From contig CALVNN010000005.1 of NCBI GenBank assembly GCA_944349765.1, positions 1 to 43,369 on the forward strand: a stretch of DNA of 43,369 nucleotides, read 5' to 3'. The stretch is from an uncultured Clostridia bacterium. GTDB lineage: Bacteria > Bacillota > Clostridia > Christensenellales > UBA1242. Shown here piece after piece: positions 23,124-32,181 of the stretch (position 1 is the stretch's first letter; every line of letters begins with the position of its first letter). The notes beneath the pieces were generated by a model. The model made no database searches, was not told the origin of the DNA, and saw only the letters and a list, made by a program, of their open reading frames with translations. A program made the translations under genes and the position numbers.

Positions 23124-23152
23124 ATGATAACACATAATAAAATAGTGTGCAA
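23124..23152 (-). promoter_or_regulatory. Promoter of the pilin-like gene
   Basis: On the minus strand TTGCAC (23147-23152), a 17-bp spacer and an extended -10 TGTTATCAT (core 23124-23129). The predicted start of transcription is near 23117. Confidence 0.6.
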
Positions 23153-23276
23153 CTAAAATTTTACATTTTTTTTAAAAAAATTTATTTTTTTTCATATCCT
23201 TTTCACAATCATAGTTTGTCTATATTATATTTATATTATTCTATTTTTTAAAAAATTATTTATCATATCAATTTGC
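23153..23276. other. AT-rich intergenic core between divergent pilin and coupling-protein genes
   Basis: The divergent gap of 297 bp (23042-23338) holds the two promoters at its ends. The middle is almost pure A and T, with several runs of 6-9 T or A at near-helical spacing, which suggests curved DNA. I see no ORF, RNA gene or clear operator in it. Confidence 0.4.
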
Positions 23277-23305
23277 TTTACAAAAAAAATGATATTTGAT
23301 ATAAT
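23277..23305 (+). promoter_or_regulatory. Promoter of the VirD4-like gene
   Basis: TTTACA at 23277-23282 and an extended -10 TGATATAAT (core 23300-23305) are 17 bp apart; the leader is about 27 nt with AGAGG before the ATG. Confidence 0.75.
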
Positions 23306-23338
23306 CATATTACTAGATTATTTGGTGTAGAGGTAAAT

Positions 23339-25309
23339 ATGGATGCTTTGTTAAAAATGATAGGTAAAGCTGTAGGTGTATTTGTCCTAGCGTTAGTTAT
23401 AGTAGTACTAGTTAGGGTGTTTGCTTTGAGTGAGACTTTTGATTTTTCATTAGTTTATGATACTACGACATTAACTATTGCAGGTTTATTATTATTATGC
23501 TACGTAATGTATGCTTTATTAAATTATGACAAGAAAAAGCCAAAGGAGACTTTTAAAAACCCTGGTAAGGTCAAGACGGTTGATGGAAAAGAAGTAGATC
23601 AATATTCTAATATGCGTTGGGTGACTGATAATGAGTTGATGCATGAAAAGAAATTTGGATTTAATTATTTTTCTGATTTGGCTAGATGTAAAAATGATGG
23701 TGTGCTAATTAGAAGTGAGCTTAGAGGTAATAGACTTTTGACTAATATGTACAAGCCTATTCATACCCTAATATTAGGTACGACTGGTAGTGGTAAGACC
23801 GAAGGTTTTGTAATACCTAGTATCAATGTCTTGTCAAGTTGTGCTAGTAAGCCTAGCTTGGTTATTACCGACCCAAAAGGTGAATTGTATAAGAAGACTG
23901 GGCGAAAACTATTGGATTCTGGCTATGAAATCAAGATGCTAGATCTTAGAGAGCCTCAAAAGTCAACTTGTTGGAATCCTATGGATGACGCGTATACACT
24001 ATTTCATAGAGCGCACAATTTGGAAAGTGAAGTGAAGCTATTTAAAGGCGTAAATCCTGCCGATACAGAATATAAGCATATAGCCAGTGAATATAATAAT
24101 GAATGGTTTGGATTTAATGGCATAGCTTACCCTGATAAAGAAATGTTAAATAATGACCTTCAAGGGGAGCAGAAGATATTAATATCAAGAGCTGACGATA
24201 TACTACATGATATAGCAATGGCTCTCTGCCCTGTAGTTAACGAAAAAGATCCTACTTGGGAGCGTGGTGCCCAGGATTTGATTTGGGGTGTTATGACGGC
24301 AATGCTAGAAGATAGCTTGGATCCTAACTCTGGTATGACTCGTGAAAAGTTTAATCTTTACAACGTAAATCAAATATGTTCATATGTTGACGTTGGGGAA
24401 GACCCTTATTATACATTAAGAAATTATTTGATGATGCGTGATAAGAGTAGCCCTGTTATCAGTCGTACGACGACCTCTGTAAATAACGCTACAGGCACTA
24501 CCAAATCTTATATGGGTATTGTGCTTACATCTCTATCTTTATTTAGTGATAGCGGTATAGCGTTTGCTACGTCAAAAAATGAGATGAATTTTGATACATT
24601 TACAGATAAGCCTACAGCTCTTATAATTAGAGTGCCAGATGATGTTGTTACTAGACACCCTATAGCTACTATGATGATAAGTAGAGTTTATAAGACTTTG
24701 GTCGAAAGAGCCGAAAAGAATCCTGATAGCAAGCTAGAGAGAAATGTTTATTTTATATTGGATGAGTTTGCTAATTTACCTAAGATAAACGACTTTGCAA
24801 ATATTATTACAGTATCTCGTGGCCGTGGTATTTTCTTTGAAATGGTAGTTCAATCTTATAGTCAGCTAAATACTAAATATGGAGATACAGTAGCTAAAAC
24901 TATTAGAGAGAACTGTAACATTCAGATATATATTGGTTCTGACGATATGACGACAAAAGAAGAATTTAGTAAGCTTTGTGGTAATATGTCAGCTTTGAAG
25001 ACTAACAAGAGTAAGACTAAGGATAAAGATGGCAAGGGCGGTGGTGAAAATGAATCACAAGAAGCTATCCAACGTCCATTGATATATCCAGACGAACTCA
25101 GCGTTCTTCCTAGCGAGACTGCAATAGTTAAGATATTTAAAGAATATCCTATGAAAGTCAAGTTTAATCACTCTTATAAATATCCAATGTTTACAAGAGT
25201 ACCACCTGATGAAAAATATGCTCCATTAAGGAGATTAAATGAAGCTGAAGTGCGTTATGATATAAGTCAAGTTATTAATAAACGTAAAAAACCTAGCATT
25301 TTTAATTGA
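23339..25309 (+). CDS. VirD4/TraG-family type IV coupling protein (ATPase)
   Basis: The 656-residue protein has two N-terminal membrane segments (about 10-30 and 45-63). Then come a Walker A motif GTTGSGKT at 147-154, an ITDPKGELY block, a Walker B motif FILDEF at 472-477 followed by ANLPKI, and the SRGRGIFFEMVVQS-Q segment typical of TraG/VirD4. These hexameric ATPases bring DNA or protein substrates to a type IV secretion channel. An insertion of about 100 residues between the DPKGE region and ERGAQDLIWG is normal in the Gram-positive branch. No relaxase or channel gene is nearby. It is divergent from the pilin-like gene, and the pair may be a remnant of an integrative element or part of a split system. 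Confidence 0.92.
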   Translation: MDALLKMIGKAVGVFVLALVIVVLVRVFALSETFDFSLVYDTTTLTIAGLLLLCYVMYALLNYDKKKPKETFKNPGKVKTVDGKEVDQYSNMRWVTDNELMHEKKFGFNYFSDLARCKNDGVLIRSELRGNRLLTNMYKPIHTLILGTTGSGKTEGFVIPSINVLSSCASKPSLVITDPKGELYKKTGRKLLDSGYEIKMLDLREPQKSTCWNPMDDAYTLFHRAHNLESEVKLFKGVNPADTEYKHIASEYNNEWFGFNGIAYPDKEMLNNDLQGEQKILISRADDILHDIAMALCPVVNEKDPTWERGAQDLIWGVMTAMLEDSLDPNSGMTREKFNLYNVNQICSYVDVGEDPYYTLRNYLMMRDKSSPVISRTTTSVNNATGTTKSYMGIVLTSLSLFSDSGIAFATSKNEMNFDTFTDKPTALIIRVPDDVVTRHPIATMMISRVYKTLVERAEKNPDSKLERNVYFILDEFANLPKINDFANIITVSRGRGIFFEMVVQSYSQLNTKYGDTVAKTIRENCNIQIYIGSDDMTTKEEFSKLCGNMSALKTNKSKTKDKDGKGGGENESQEAIQRPLIYPDELSVLPSETAIVKIFKEYPMKVKFNHSYKYPMFTRVPPDEKYAPLRRLNEAEVRYDISQVINKRKKPSIFN

Positions 25310-25310
25310 T

Positions 25311-25339
25311 AAAAAGCTGTGAAACATCACAGCTTTTTT
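25311..25339 (+). terminator. Terminator of the VirD4-like gene
   Basis: AAAAAGCTGTGA pairs with TCACAGCTTTTT around a four-base loop. It directly follows the stop codon and can also serve the convergent gene. Confidence 0.9.
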
Positions 25340-25360
25340 GTTGTAAAAATGTATATAAGC

Positions 25361-26203
25361 TCAATCTATTTCATAGTAATCTTTACCTCGTTTCTTTTTT
25401 CTTGGTATTGAGGTGGGGGTGTTTGGTGGCTGCATTTTAATTATTTCACTATTTTGAGGCAAAACTTTTGATTTTTTACCACCTGTCTTTAGCATAATTA
25501 AGAGTAATAAGATTGTGGGTATTATAATGGCAAGAATAATAGCAAGCTCCGAAGTGCTCGGTGGCTCAAAACTTGGTACAGTTTCATTGTTGTCTGTAAC
25601 GACTTGCCAGTTGTGCTTTGCGATTGGGTATAAACTAATAGAATTCGGCGTGAAATTTGTAAACATATCTGTTAGTCCACTATAGACGTAACCATATTGT
25701 GTTACGCTATTTTTTGTATAACTTACGTAGTACCAATCATTGCCTTTGGCTGGCACGACTTCATCTCCCTCAATTTTACCATAGTATACAAAGTTTGTTT
25801 CATATAGGGGTAGTTCTGTGATTAAAGAATTTAGGCCTTTAGAGCGAGATGGCTCCGATCTAAGTTCGGCACTTTGTTCTGCTAGTATACGAAAGTTTAC
25901 ATAATCTAAATACGGTACAGCTGGGTATTCGTCAACGCATTGTATTTCATTAGCTCTTACATATCCTACAACATTCATATAACGTGCCTTATAGTATCCC
26001 TCACTTTCGTCCTCTAATAAGTTGACATAAAAAGTATTAGGTATTTCAAATAACGGCTTAGTACCCTTATCTTCAAATAAAAATACATTTTCTGTCTGTA
26101 TTTGAGCAAAAAAATTTTGTTCTTCAGCATACACATTGATATAAGTATTTATGTTGACCATTAAAATTGCTACCAATAAAATTAATTTGATATATTTATT
26201 CAT
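25361..26203 (-). CDS. Secreted-side membrane-anchored protein with SH3b-like domains
   Basis: The 280-residue protein starts with a signal peptide (about 1-26, ending near NVYAEE). It continues with two SH3b-like beta modules at roughly 30-90 and 95-185; the second has an LRSEPS motif and NDWYYVSY. One membrane segment lies at about 217-240, with a basic cytoplasmic tail ending PRKKKRGKDYYEID. SH3b domains often bind peptidoglycan, so a wall-facing anchor is likely. ATG at 26203 is chosen for AAAGGAG upstream and for the signal peptide; an earlier start at 26233 would add residues before it. The gene lies between the coupling protein and the capsid cassette. Confidence 0.75.
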   Translation of the reverse strand: MNKYIKLILLVAILMVNINTYINVYAEEQNFFAQIQTENVFLFEDKGTKPLFEIPNTFYVNLLEDESEGYYKARYMNVVGYVRANEIQCVDEYPAVPYLDYVNFRILAEQSAELRSEPSRSKGLNSLITELPLYETNFVYYGKIEGDEVVPAKGNDWYYVSYTKNSVTQYGYVYSGLTDMFTNFTPNSISLYPIAKHNWQVVTDNNETVPSFEPPSTSELAIILAIIIPTILLLLIMLKTGGKKSKVLPQNSEIIKMQPPNTPTSIPRKKKRGKDYYEID

Positions 26204-26260
26204 AACAAACTCCTTTATTTTAAGGATAAACAAAAAATTTATTATTGTTAATTATTTTAT

Positions 26261-26289
26261 TTGACTAAAAATAAATAAATAACAAGAAT
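26261..26289 (+). promoter_or_regulatory. Weak promoter candidate before the terminase gene
   Basis: TTGACT at 26261-26266 and AAGAAT at 26284-26289 are 17 bp apart. The -10 box is poor; a TATAAA at 26295 has no -35 partner. Confidence 0.3.
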
Positions 26290-26311
26290 TATTGTATAAA
26301 GTGAGAATTTG

Positions 26312-27814
26312 ATGAAAAAAACTACTAAAAAAAGTAAAACGGTGTATGTTGATAATGATTATAAGGACGTAAGTTTGCGTGGCATAATATCTAAGATACA
26401 CAAACTAGATGATGAGCTTTCTAAGAGACAGCCTACTAAGGCTTTGGCAGAGTACAATACGGGAGAAGTTATCCACAAAAAGCAAGTTGAATTTCATAAA
26501 TGTCAAAAGCGTAATAGATGGGTCTTTGGTGGTAATAGAAGTGGTAAAAGTGAATGTGGTGCAGTAGAGGCTGTTTGGCTCGCAAGGGGAATACATCCTT
26601 ATAAGGAGAATAAAGATAATATTTTTGGTTGGGTTGTATCATTGTCGTCACAGGTACAAAGAGATGTCGCTCAAGCAAAAATATTAAAATACCTAAATCC
26701 TTATTGGATCAAAGATATTGTGATGCTAAGCGGTAAAAAAGAAAGTCCATCTACAGGTATCATAGACTACATTATCATTAGAAATGTATTTGGCGGAGAG
26801 AGTAGAATTGGTTTTAAAAGTTGCGACCAAGGCAGAGAGAAATTTCAAGGAACTTCGCTTGATTTTGTGTGGTTTGACGAAGAACCTCCATTTGATATTT
26901 ATATGGAATGCAAAATGAGAGTTTTGGATAGATGTGGGGACATATTTGGGACCATGACGCCTCTAAAGGGCTTGACGTGGGTGTACGATACAATTTACCT
27001 TAATACTTATAATGATAGTGAAGTATGGTGTATTTTTATGGAATGGGCAGACAATCCATACCTTAGTTCAAAAGAAATAAAATCTATCAGTGCAAGTATG
27101 AGTGCTGAAGAGTTGGAAAGTCGTCGCTATGGCAAGTTTACTAGTGGCGGAGGCTTGGTATATAAAGATTTTGATGTGAATGAAAATATAATTGATCCCT
27201 TTGAAGTCCCTATTGAATGGTACGACAACATTAGCATTGACCCGGGGCTCCATAATCCTCTATCTTGTCATTGGTATGCTGTAGATTATGATGGTAATGT
27301 ATATGTCATAGCTGAGCATTATGCTTCTTCACTAGATATACAAGAGCATAGTAAACGAATAAAGGAAATAAGCAAATCTTTAAATTGGCCAGTAAATAGC
27401 AATGGGATGTATTCCGCTCTTATAGATAGTGCGGCCACGCAAAAGACTCTTGCCAGTAGCAAAAGTGTAGCGGAATTATTTTACGACTTAGGTATACTTG
27501 TGAATACAAAGGTAAATAAAGACCTTTTTTCTGGTATAAGCCGTGTAAGATCTTATATAAAAGATGCTAATGGAAAACGCCATCTATTTATTTTTCGTAA
27601 TTGTGTAAATATGATTAGAGAGATAAAAGGATATTTTTGGGGTAATGACGATGCTCCAGTTAAAAGAGATGACCACGCAATGGACGAATTAAGGTATTAC
27701 ATAATGAATAGACCAACTATACCTGTAAAAGAAACGGCAGAACCCACTTTAATCTCTAAAGACAAACGTAAATTAATGCACAGACTGGAAAAAAGGGCGA
27801 ATTATAGATTTTGA
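26312..27814 (+). CDS. Phage terminase large subunit
   Basis: The 500-residue DNA-packaging motor has an N-terminal ATPase with Walker A GGNRSGKS at 73-80 and a hydrophobic strand ending in DEE (VWFDEEPP, about residue 187-194) as Walker B. A C-terminal RNase-H-like nuclease follows: SIDPGLHNP carries the first Asp and KRDDHAMDELRYYI a late Asp pair. The motor pumps DNA into the prohead and the nuclease cuts it. All visible motifs are intact, so the enzyme could be active. ATG at 26312 is preferred over the TTG at 26309; the ribosome site (GTGAGA) is weak. Confidence 0.93.
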   Translation: MKKTTKKSKTVYVDNDYKDVSLRGIISKIHKLDDELSKRQPTKALAEYNTGEVIHKKQVEFHKCQKRNRWVFGGNRSGKSECGAVEAVWLARGIHPYKENKDNIFGWVVSLSSQVQRDVAQAKILKYLNPYWIKDIVMLSGKKESPSTGIIDYIIIRNVFGGESRIGFKSCDQGREKFQGTSLDFVWFDEEPPFDIYMECKMRVLDRCGDIFGTMTPLKGLTWVYDTIYLNTYNDSEVWCIFMEWADNPYLSSKEIKSISASMSAEELESRRYGKFTSGGGLVYKDFDVNENIIDPFEVPIEWYDNISIDPGLHNPLSCHWYAVDYDGNVYVIAEHYASSLDIQEHSKRIKEISKSLNWPVNSNGMYSALIDSAATQKTLASSKSVAELFYDLGILVNTKVNKDLFSGISRVRSYIKDANGKRHLFIFRNCVNMIREIKGYFWGNDDAPVKRDDHAMDELRYYIMNRPTIPVKETAEPTLISKDKRKLMHRLEKRANYRF

Positions 27815-27835
27815 AGATTATGTGACCATCAAATA

Positions 27836-27863
27836 TTGACTTTTACGCTTTTGGGTGTAGAAT
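27836..27863 (+). promoter_or_regulatory. Internal promoter of the capsid cassette
   Basis: TTGACT at 27836-27841 and TAGAAT at 27858-27863 are 16 bp apart, in the 174-bp gap after the terminase gene. The leader to the next gene would be about 119 nt. Confidence 0.5.
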
Positions 27864-27988
27864 ACAAGCAAAACTAATGAAAATCTAACTTATAAGTCAA
27901 AATTTATGTTACTTAAGATTATTAAACTTAGTACAAATGATTTACAATATATTATTTTACTTTAACCAAAAATTACAGAGGTGGATTA

Positions 27989-28255
27989 GTGATAGATGAG
28001 TCGAAATTACATAGTTCACTTTTGAAGAAAGCTTTAGGATACGAAGTGAATGAGGTTACGGAAGAGTACAATATGGAAGACGATGCCCTAAAACTCACCA
28101 AACGTCGTGTAGTCAAAAAGCATATACCGCCTGATTATTCTGCGGTAAAGGTATTATGCGAATACTTTAATGGTACGGGATTAGAGGATTACACAGAGGA
28201 AGAGTTGATACAGGAAAAACAAAAACTATTAAACCAACTTAAGGATTTCAATTAA
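27989..28255 (+). CDS. Small-terminase-subunit-like protein
   Basis: The 88-residue protein contains KALGYEVNEVTEEY followed by a basic strand pair (LTKRRVVKKHIPPDYSAVKVL). This is close to the C-terminal region of many Bacillota small terminase subunits, whose typical form is KKHVPPDTTAIIFWLKN. The DNA-binding helix-turn-helix that usually comes first is absent, so this is either a shortened TerS or a related adaptor. TerS recognises the packaging start site and loads the large subunit. The order large-then-small is reversed relative to most phages. GTG is the start, with AGAGGTGG upstream. Confidence 0.5.
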   Translation: MIDESKLHSSLLKKALGYEVNEVTEEYNMEDDALKLTKRRVVKKHIPPDYSAVKVLCEYFNGTGLEDYTEEELIQEKQKLLNQLKDFN

Positions 28256-28265
28256 AGGAGCTAAA

Positions 28266-30143
28266 ATGGCTAAGAAAATAGATGTAATGGAAGAAAAACT
28301 TAAAAATGAGATTGTGACCGAAGTATTAGAAGACTTTAAAAAGCGTCAGCAAGAGCGAAAAAACTTTGAAGGTCAATGGCGACTAAATATGAATTTTGTG
28401 CTTGGTAATCAATACTGTTCTCTAAATTCAAATAATGAAGTTGAAGATTATGACAAGCGTTATTTTTGGCAAGAAAGAGAAGTATATAATCACATTGCTA
28501 GTATTATAGAGATTAGACTTAGTAGACTTAATTCGGTTAGGCCCAAAATGAGCGTAATACCATCTAGTGCAGATATAAAAGATATTTCGGCGTCAAAAAT
28601 GAGTAAAGCGGTGTTAGATTCACTTGCACACAAGATAAATCTAAGTAGTATCTTATCTGAAGGGGCGTCTTGGTCGGAAATGTGTGGTACGTGTTTTTAT
28701 AAGGTGGTATGGGACAGTAATGCGGGCAAAGTGGTTACGTTAGACCCTTATATGATTAAGGAGGGTGATGTCGGCGTAAGCGTTATACCACCTTTTGAAA
28801 TCTTCCCATACAATAACAATATTTCTAGACTTGAAGACAATCCAAGCATTATACATGCAAGGGCATATCCTGTAGAAACAATTAAAAGCATATGGGGTAT
28901 TGATGTCGCTGGCGAAACGTTAGACGTATTTAGTTTATCGTCGACAAATACAATAAGTGGCTTTGGATATACTCAAAATATTACGAGTTGTGGTAGTGAA
29001 GCAAAAGACAATCACGCTTTGGTCATTGAAAGATATGAAAAGCCTACAACTGAACATCCTAATGGTAGATTGGTAATAGTTATTAAAGATCAACTAGTAT
29101 ATGATGGTGAATTGCCTTACATAAATGGGGTAGATGGACAAAGGACATATCCATTCATAAAGCAAATGTCTGTAGCGGTGCCTGGGTGTTTTTGGGGGAT
29201 TAGTGTTATTGAGCGTGCTATACCAGTACAAAGAGCGTATAATGCACTCAAAAACCGTAAACTAGAATTTTTAAATCGTTTAAGTATGGGCGTAATGATG
29301 GTTGAAGATGGCTCTATAGACATAGACGATCTTGAGGATGAAGGGTTGTCTCCAGGAAAAGTGATTGTCTATAGACAAGGAGCGACCCCACCAGCAATGA
29401 TGTCGTCAAATCGTTTGCCTGTAGATTTTGCTAGTGAAGAAAATAGATTAATGAATGAGTTTTCGTTGATTAGTGGTATCAGTGACCTTATGCGCCAATC
29501 TCAGTCTACTTATGCAAATCTTAGCGGAACCGCCTTGCAACTGCTTATTGAACAAGATACTTCAAGGCTATCATGCTCAATAGACAATATTAAATTTGCC
29601 GTCATTGAGATAGCTAAACAAGTGTTAAGACTGTATAAACAGTTTGCTGTCGTTCCTAGACTTGCAAAAATAATGGGCGAAAAAAATAGTGTCGAAGTAT
29701 TTTATTTCACAAATTCGGATTTGGGTGGCGACGATATAGTTTGTGATAGTGAAACCGAGCTTTCTTCATCAAAAGCGAACCAAAGAAGTATGATTTTTGA
29801 ATTATTAAATTCTGGATTACTACAAGATGAAACTGGAAGAATTTCCAATGATGTCAGATATAAGTTGCTTGAGATGTTGGGGGTAGGAATATACGATAGC
29901 AAGCAGGATTTAGCGCAAATGCATATTAAAGCAGCTCAAAAAGAAAACCTAAACTTTTCTAGGCTTGATTTTAGTGACGAAGTACAATCTTACGATGAAC
30001 ATGAACTACATATTAATGAACATATAGCGTTCTTATTATCTAAAGAAGCGGAAGAAATCAATAAGGATAAAAACTTAAAGAAAAAAGTGCTGGATCATAT
30101 AAACATGCACAGAAATTGTATTAAATTGATGCAAGGAGAATAA
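28266..30143 (+). CDS. Phage portal protein, P22-like
   Basis: The 625-residue protein is of the long portal class found in P22-like podoviruses. It has an N-terminal helical part with GQWRLNMNFVLGNQY, the YNHIASIIE and RPKMSVIPSS strands, a CFYKVVWD wing segment, and a helical C-terminal barrel. A dodecamer of this type forms the DNA entry vertex where the terminase docks. AAGGAG precedes the ATG, and the next gene begins 1 bp after the stop. Assignment rests on architecture, size and position between terminase and scaffold. Confidence 0.85.
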   Translation: MAKKIDVMEEKLKNEIVTEVLEDFKKRQQERKNFEGQWRLNMNFVLGNQYCSLNSNNEVEDYDKRYFWQEREVYNHIASIIEIRLSRLNSVRPKMSVIPSSADIKDISASKMSKAVLDSLAHKINLSSILSEGASWSEMCGTCFYKVVWDSNAGKVVTLDPYMIKEGDVGVSVIPPFEIFPYNNNISRLEDNPSIIHARAYPVETIKSIWGIDVAGETLDVFSLSSTNTISGFGYTQNITSCGSEAKDNHALVIERYEKPTTEHPNGRLVIVIKDQLVYDGELPYINGVDGQRTYPFIKQMSVAVPGCFWGISVIERAIPVQRAYNALKNRKLEFLNRLSMGVMMVEDGSIDIDDLEDEGLSPGKVIVYRQGATPPAMMSSNRLPVDFASEENRLMNEFSLISGISDLMRQSQSTYANLSGTALQLLIEQDTSRLSCSIDNIKFAVIEIAKQVLRLYKQFAVVPRLAKIMGEKNSVEVFYFTNSDLGGDDIVCDSETELSSSKANQRSMIFELLNSGLLQDETGRISNDVRYKLLEMLGVGIYDSKQDLAQMHIKAAQKENLNFSRLDFSDEVQSYDEHELHINEHIAFLLSKEAEEINKDKNLKKKVLDHINMHRNCIKLMQGE

Positions 30144-30144
30144 T

Positions 30145-30792
30145 ATGGACGAGATAAAAGGAGAACAACCATTACCAAGCGACGATAGTGCAGTAATAGA
30201 GTTAGAGATAGATAACGAGAATAATTCTCAAAATAAAGAGGCTGAAGTAGTTGACACCGATGGCTCTCCGATTGGAAAATTTAAAAGTGTTGAAGCGTTA
30301 TATTCTGCTTATAACAATTTGCAAGCGGAATTTACGAAGAAATGCCAAAAATTAAGTGAATTGCAAAAAGAAGTTGAAAGTAAGGTATATATACCATTAG
30401 AGACTCAACCTGATTATATGAGGGATGATTGGGAGATTGAGGTCAGCAACTTTTTGAAGTCACACCCTGAAGCCAAAAAATATGCGACTCAAATAAGTGA
30501 AGAGAAGCTAAAGGAACCGAGTTTGTCTTTGGAGCAGTCTTTGGATAGAGTATTGGCTAGGGAGTATAAAGAACCTAAAAAATTGATAGAAGACGAAGAT
30601 TTTTTAAATAATTATGTCTTTAACAGCCAAAAAATAAAAAACAAGGTATTACAAGATTACTTTTCTTCTTTAAAGAGTAATCCAATACCTACTCTTATGA
30701 GTAAAGGATCAGGTGCTATCAGTGCAGGTCAGTCTGAAAAGGTGGATAGTTTGGTAGAGGCTGGCAAACTGGCGATTAATTTATTTAGGTAA
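30145..30792 (+). CDS. Scaffold-like protein
   Basis: The 215-residue protein lies between portal and major capsid genes, the normal place of a scaffold. It is highly acidic at the start (DDSAVIELEIDNENN), then has a coiled-coil segment (about 45-80, YSAYNNLQAEFTKKCQKLSELQKEV) and a Lys-rich C-terminal part. Scaffolds of tailed phages guide prohead assembly and leave before packaging. No protease gene is visible. The assignment is by position and composition, not by sequence family. Confidence 0.65.
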   Translation: MDEIKGEQPLPSDDSAVIELEIDNENNSQNKEAEVVDTDGSPIGKFKSVEALYSAYNNLQAEFTKKCQKLSELQKEVESKVYIPLETQPDYMRDDWEIEVSNFLKSHPEAKKYATQISEEKLKEPSLSLEQSLDRVLAREYKEPKKLIEDEDFLNNYVFNSQKIKNKVLQDYFSSLKSNPIPTLMSKGSGAISAGQSEKVDSLVEAGKLAINLFR

Positions 30793-30851
30793 TGATTAAT
30801 AAAATTATTAATTTTAATAATATGAAAATTATAAAATAAGGAAGTGCATGG

Positions 30852-32078
30852 ATGGTAACATTAGAAAGTGCGGATAATGCGTTAAAAACTATCTACCTTG
30901 GCGTAGTTAGTAACCAACTAAATGTTAACGCTAACCCGCTTTTAGGTAAGATATTACAGACAACTAGCGATGTTTGGGGAAATGAAATTCGTAAACTTGC
31001 ACCTTATGGACTCAATGGTGGTATTGGCGCAGGTGAAGAAGCTGGAGATTTGCCAAGCAGTGCTCAAAATAATTATGTAAAGTTTGTATCAGAACTTAAA
31101 AACTTATATGGTACAATAAATATTAGTGATAAGGCAATTCGTGCCTCTAGCAATAGTGCAGGTGCCTTTGTAAACCTTTTGAATGCAGAAATGGAAGGAC
31201 TTATCAAAGCTTCATCATTCAACTTTGGTAGAATGCTATACGGTGACGGGTCAGGACTTTTGGCTACAGTTACAGCGTACTCAAGTGGTGTAGCTACATT
31301 AGATAGTGTAAGAAACCTTATTGAGGGTATTGTTGTAGATATCTATAATTCTACTACTAAAGTGTACTCAGCAATTAGAGTAAAATATGTCGACAGAGTA
31401 AATAAAAAGGTTACTTTTGAGGGTACTATGTCTACAGATTTGGCTAATGGGTATACAATTTATGTGCAAGGCTCTAAAGGAAATGAAATAACTGGTCTTG
31501 GTGCAATATTTAGTGCTAGCTCGACACTTTATGGCGTAAGTAAGACTGAGTATCCTTGGATGAATGCATATACTAGCACAAATGCAGGCGAAATAAGTGA
31601 CACGATTATTCAAAGTGCTATAGATTTCCTTGATGAAGTAAGTGGTAGTGAAGTAGACTACATCTCTTGTTCTGCTGATGTTAAGAGAGCATATCAAGCT
31701 TATCTTGGAAGTTATAGACGTAATATAGACATTATGGAGCTAAATGGCGGTTATAAAGCCATTACTTACAATGGTATACCAGTAGTAAGCGATAGATTTG
31801 TTGAAGATGGTACCATGTATTTACTCAACACCAAGGAATTTGCTTTGCATCAACTTTGCGATTGGAAGTGGTTGGAAGGTGAAAATGGCAGAATTATTAA
31901 GCAAGATGCTGGTAAGCCAACTTATACAGCTACACTAGTTAAATATGCAGATTTAATTTGTGACAAACCTAATGGTCAGGCTAAAATTAGCGGTATTACT
32001 GGGTCAACTTCTAATCCTTTTGCTCCAGTAATCAATATTGTTAATGGCGAAGTCCAAGAAGACGGTAGTGAAGGTTAA
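30852..32078 (+). CDS. Major capsid protein (HK97-like fold)
   Basis: The 408-residue protein has the features of a major capsid protein: a short N-arm, an APYGLNGG loop, an LKNLYGTINISDKAI strand region, a large beta-rich middle, and a late ITYNGIPVVSDRFV segment followed by the MYLLNTKEFALHQLCDW block seen in many capsid proteins. The size and lack of a long helical delta domain suggest assembly on the separate scaffold gene upstream. AGGAAG lies eight bases before the ATG. A terminator after it may keep its expression above that of the following minor proteins. Confidence 0.85.
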   Translation: MVTLESADNALKTIYLGVVSNQLNVNANPLLGKILQTTSDVWGNEIRKLAPYGLNGGIGAGEEAGDLPSSAQNNYVKFVSELKNLYGTINISDKAIRASSNSAGAFVNLLNAEMEGLIKASSFNFGRMLYGDGSGLLATVTAYSSGVATLDSVRNLIEGIVVDIYNSTTKVYSAIRVKYVDRVNKKVTFEGTMSTDLANGYTIYVQGSKGNEITGLGAIFSASSTLYGVSKTEYPWMNAYTSTNAGEISDTIIQSAIDFLDEVSGSEVDYISCSADVKRAYQAYLGSYRRNIDIMELNGGYKAITYNGIPVVSDRFVEDGTMYLLNTKEFALHQLCDWKWLEGENGRIIKQDAGKPTYTATLVKYADLICDKPNGQAKISGITGSTSNPFAPVINIVNGEVQEDGSEG

Positions 32079-32131
32079 TTATAGCAAGTTTTAAGCAACA
32101 AGTAAGTTTTAAGTTGTGAGGAATATATTAG

Positions 32132-32166
32132 CAAAAGACAGGTTTTCCAATCTGTCTTTTCTTTTA
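32132..32166 (+). terminator. Intra-cassette terminator after the capsid gene
   Basis: AAAAGACAG pairs with CTGTCTTTT around a ten-base loop and is followed by CTTTT. It lies between the major capsid gene and the next small gene. Confidence 0.75.
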
Positions 32167-32181
32167 AAAGTAGAGGTAATA

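Noticed and set aside
32116-32181. Upstream GTG start for the small capsid-region gene
   Set aside because: The extension would run through a terminator hairpin, and a proper ribosome site precedes the ATG at 32182.
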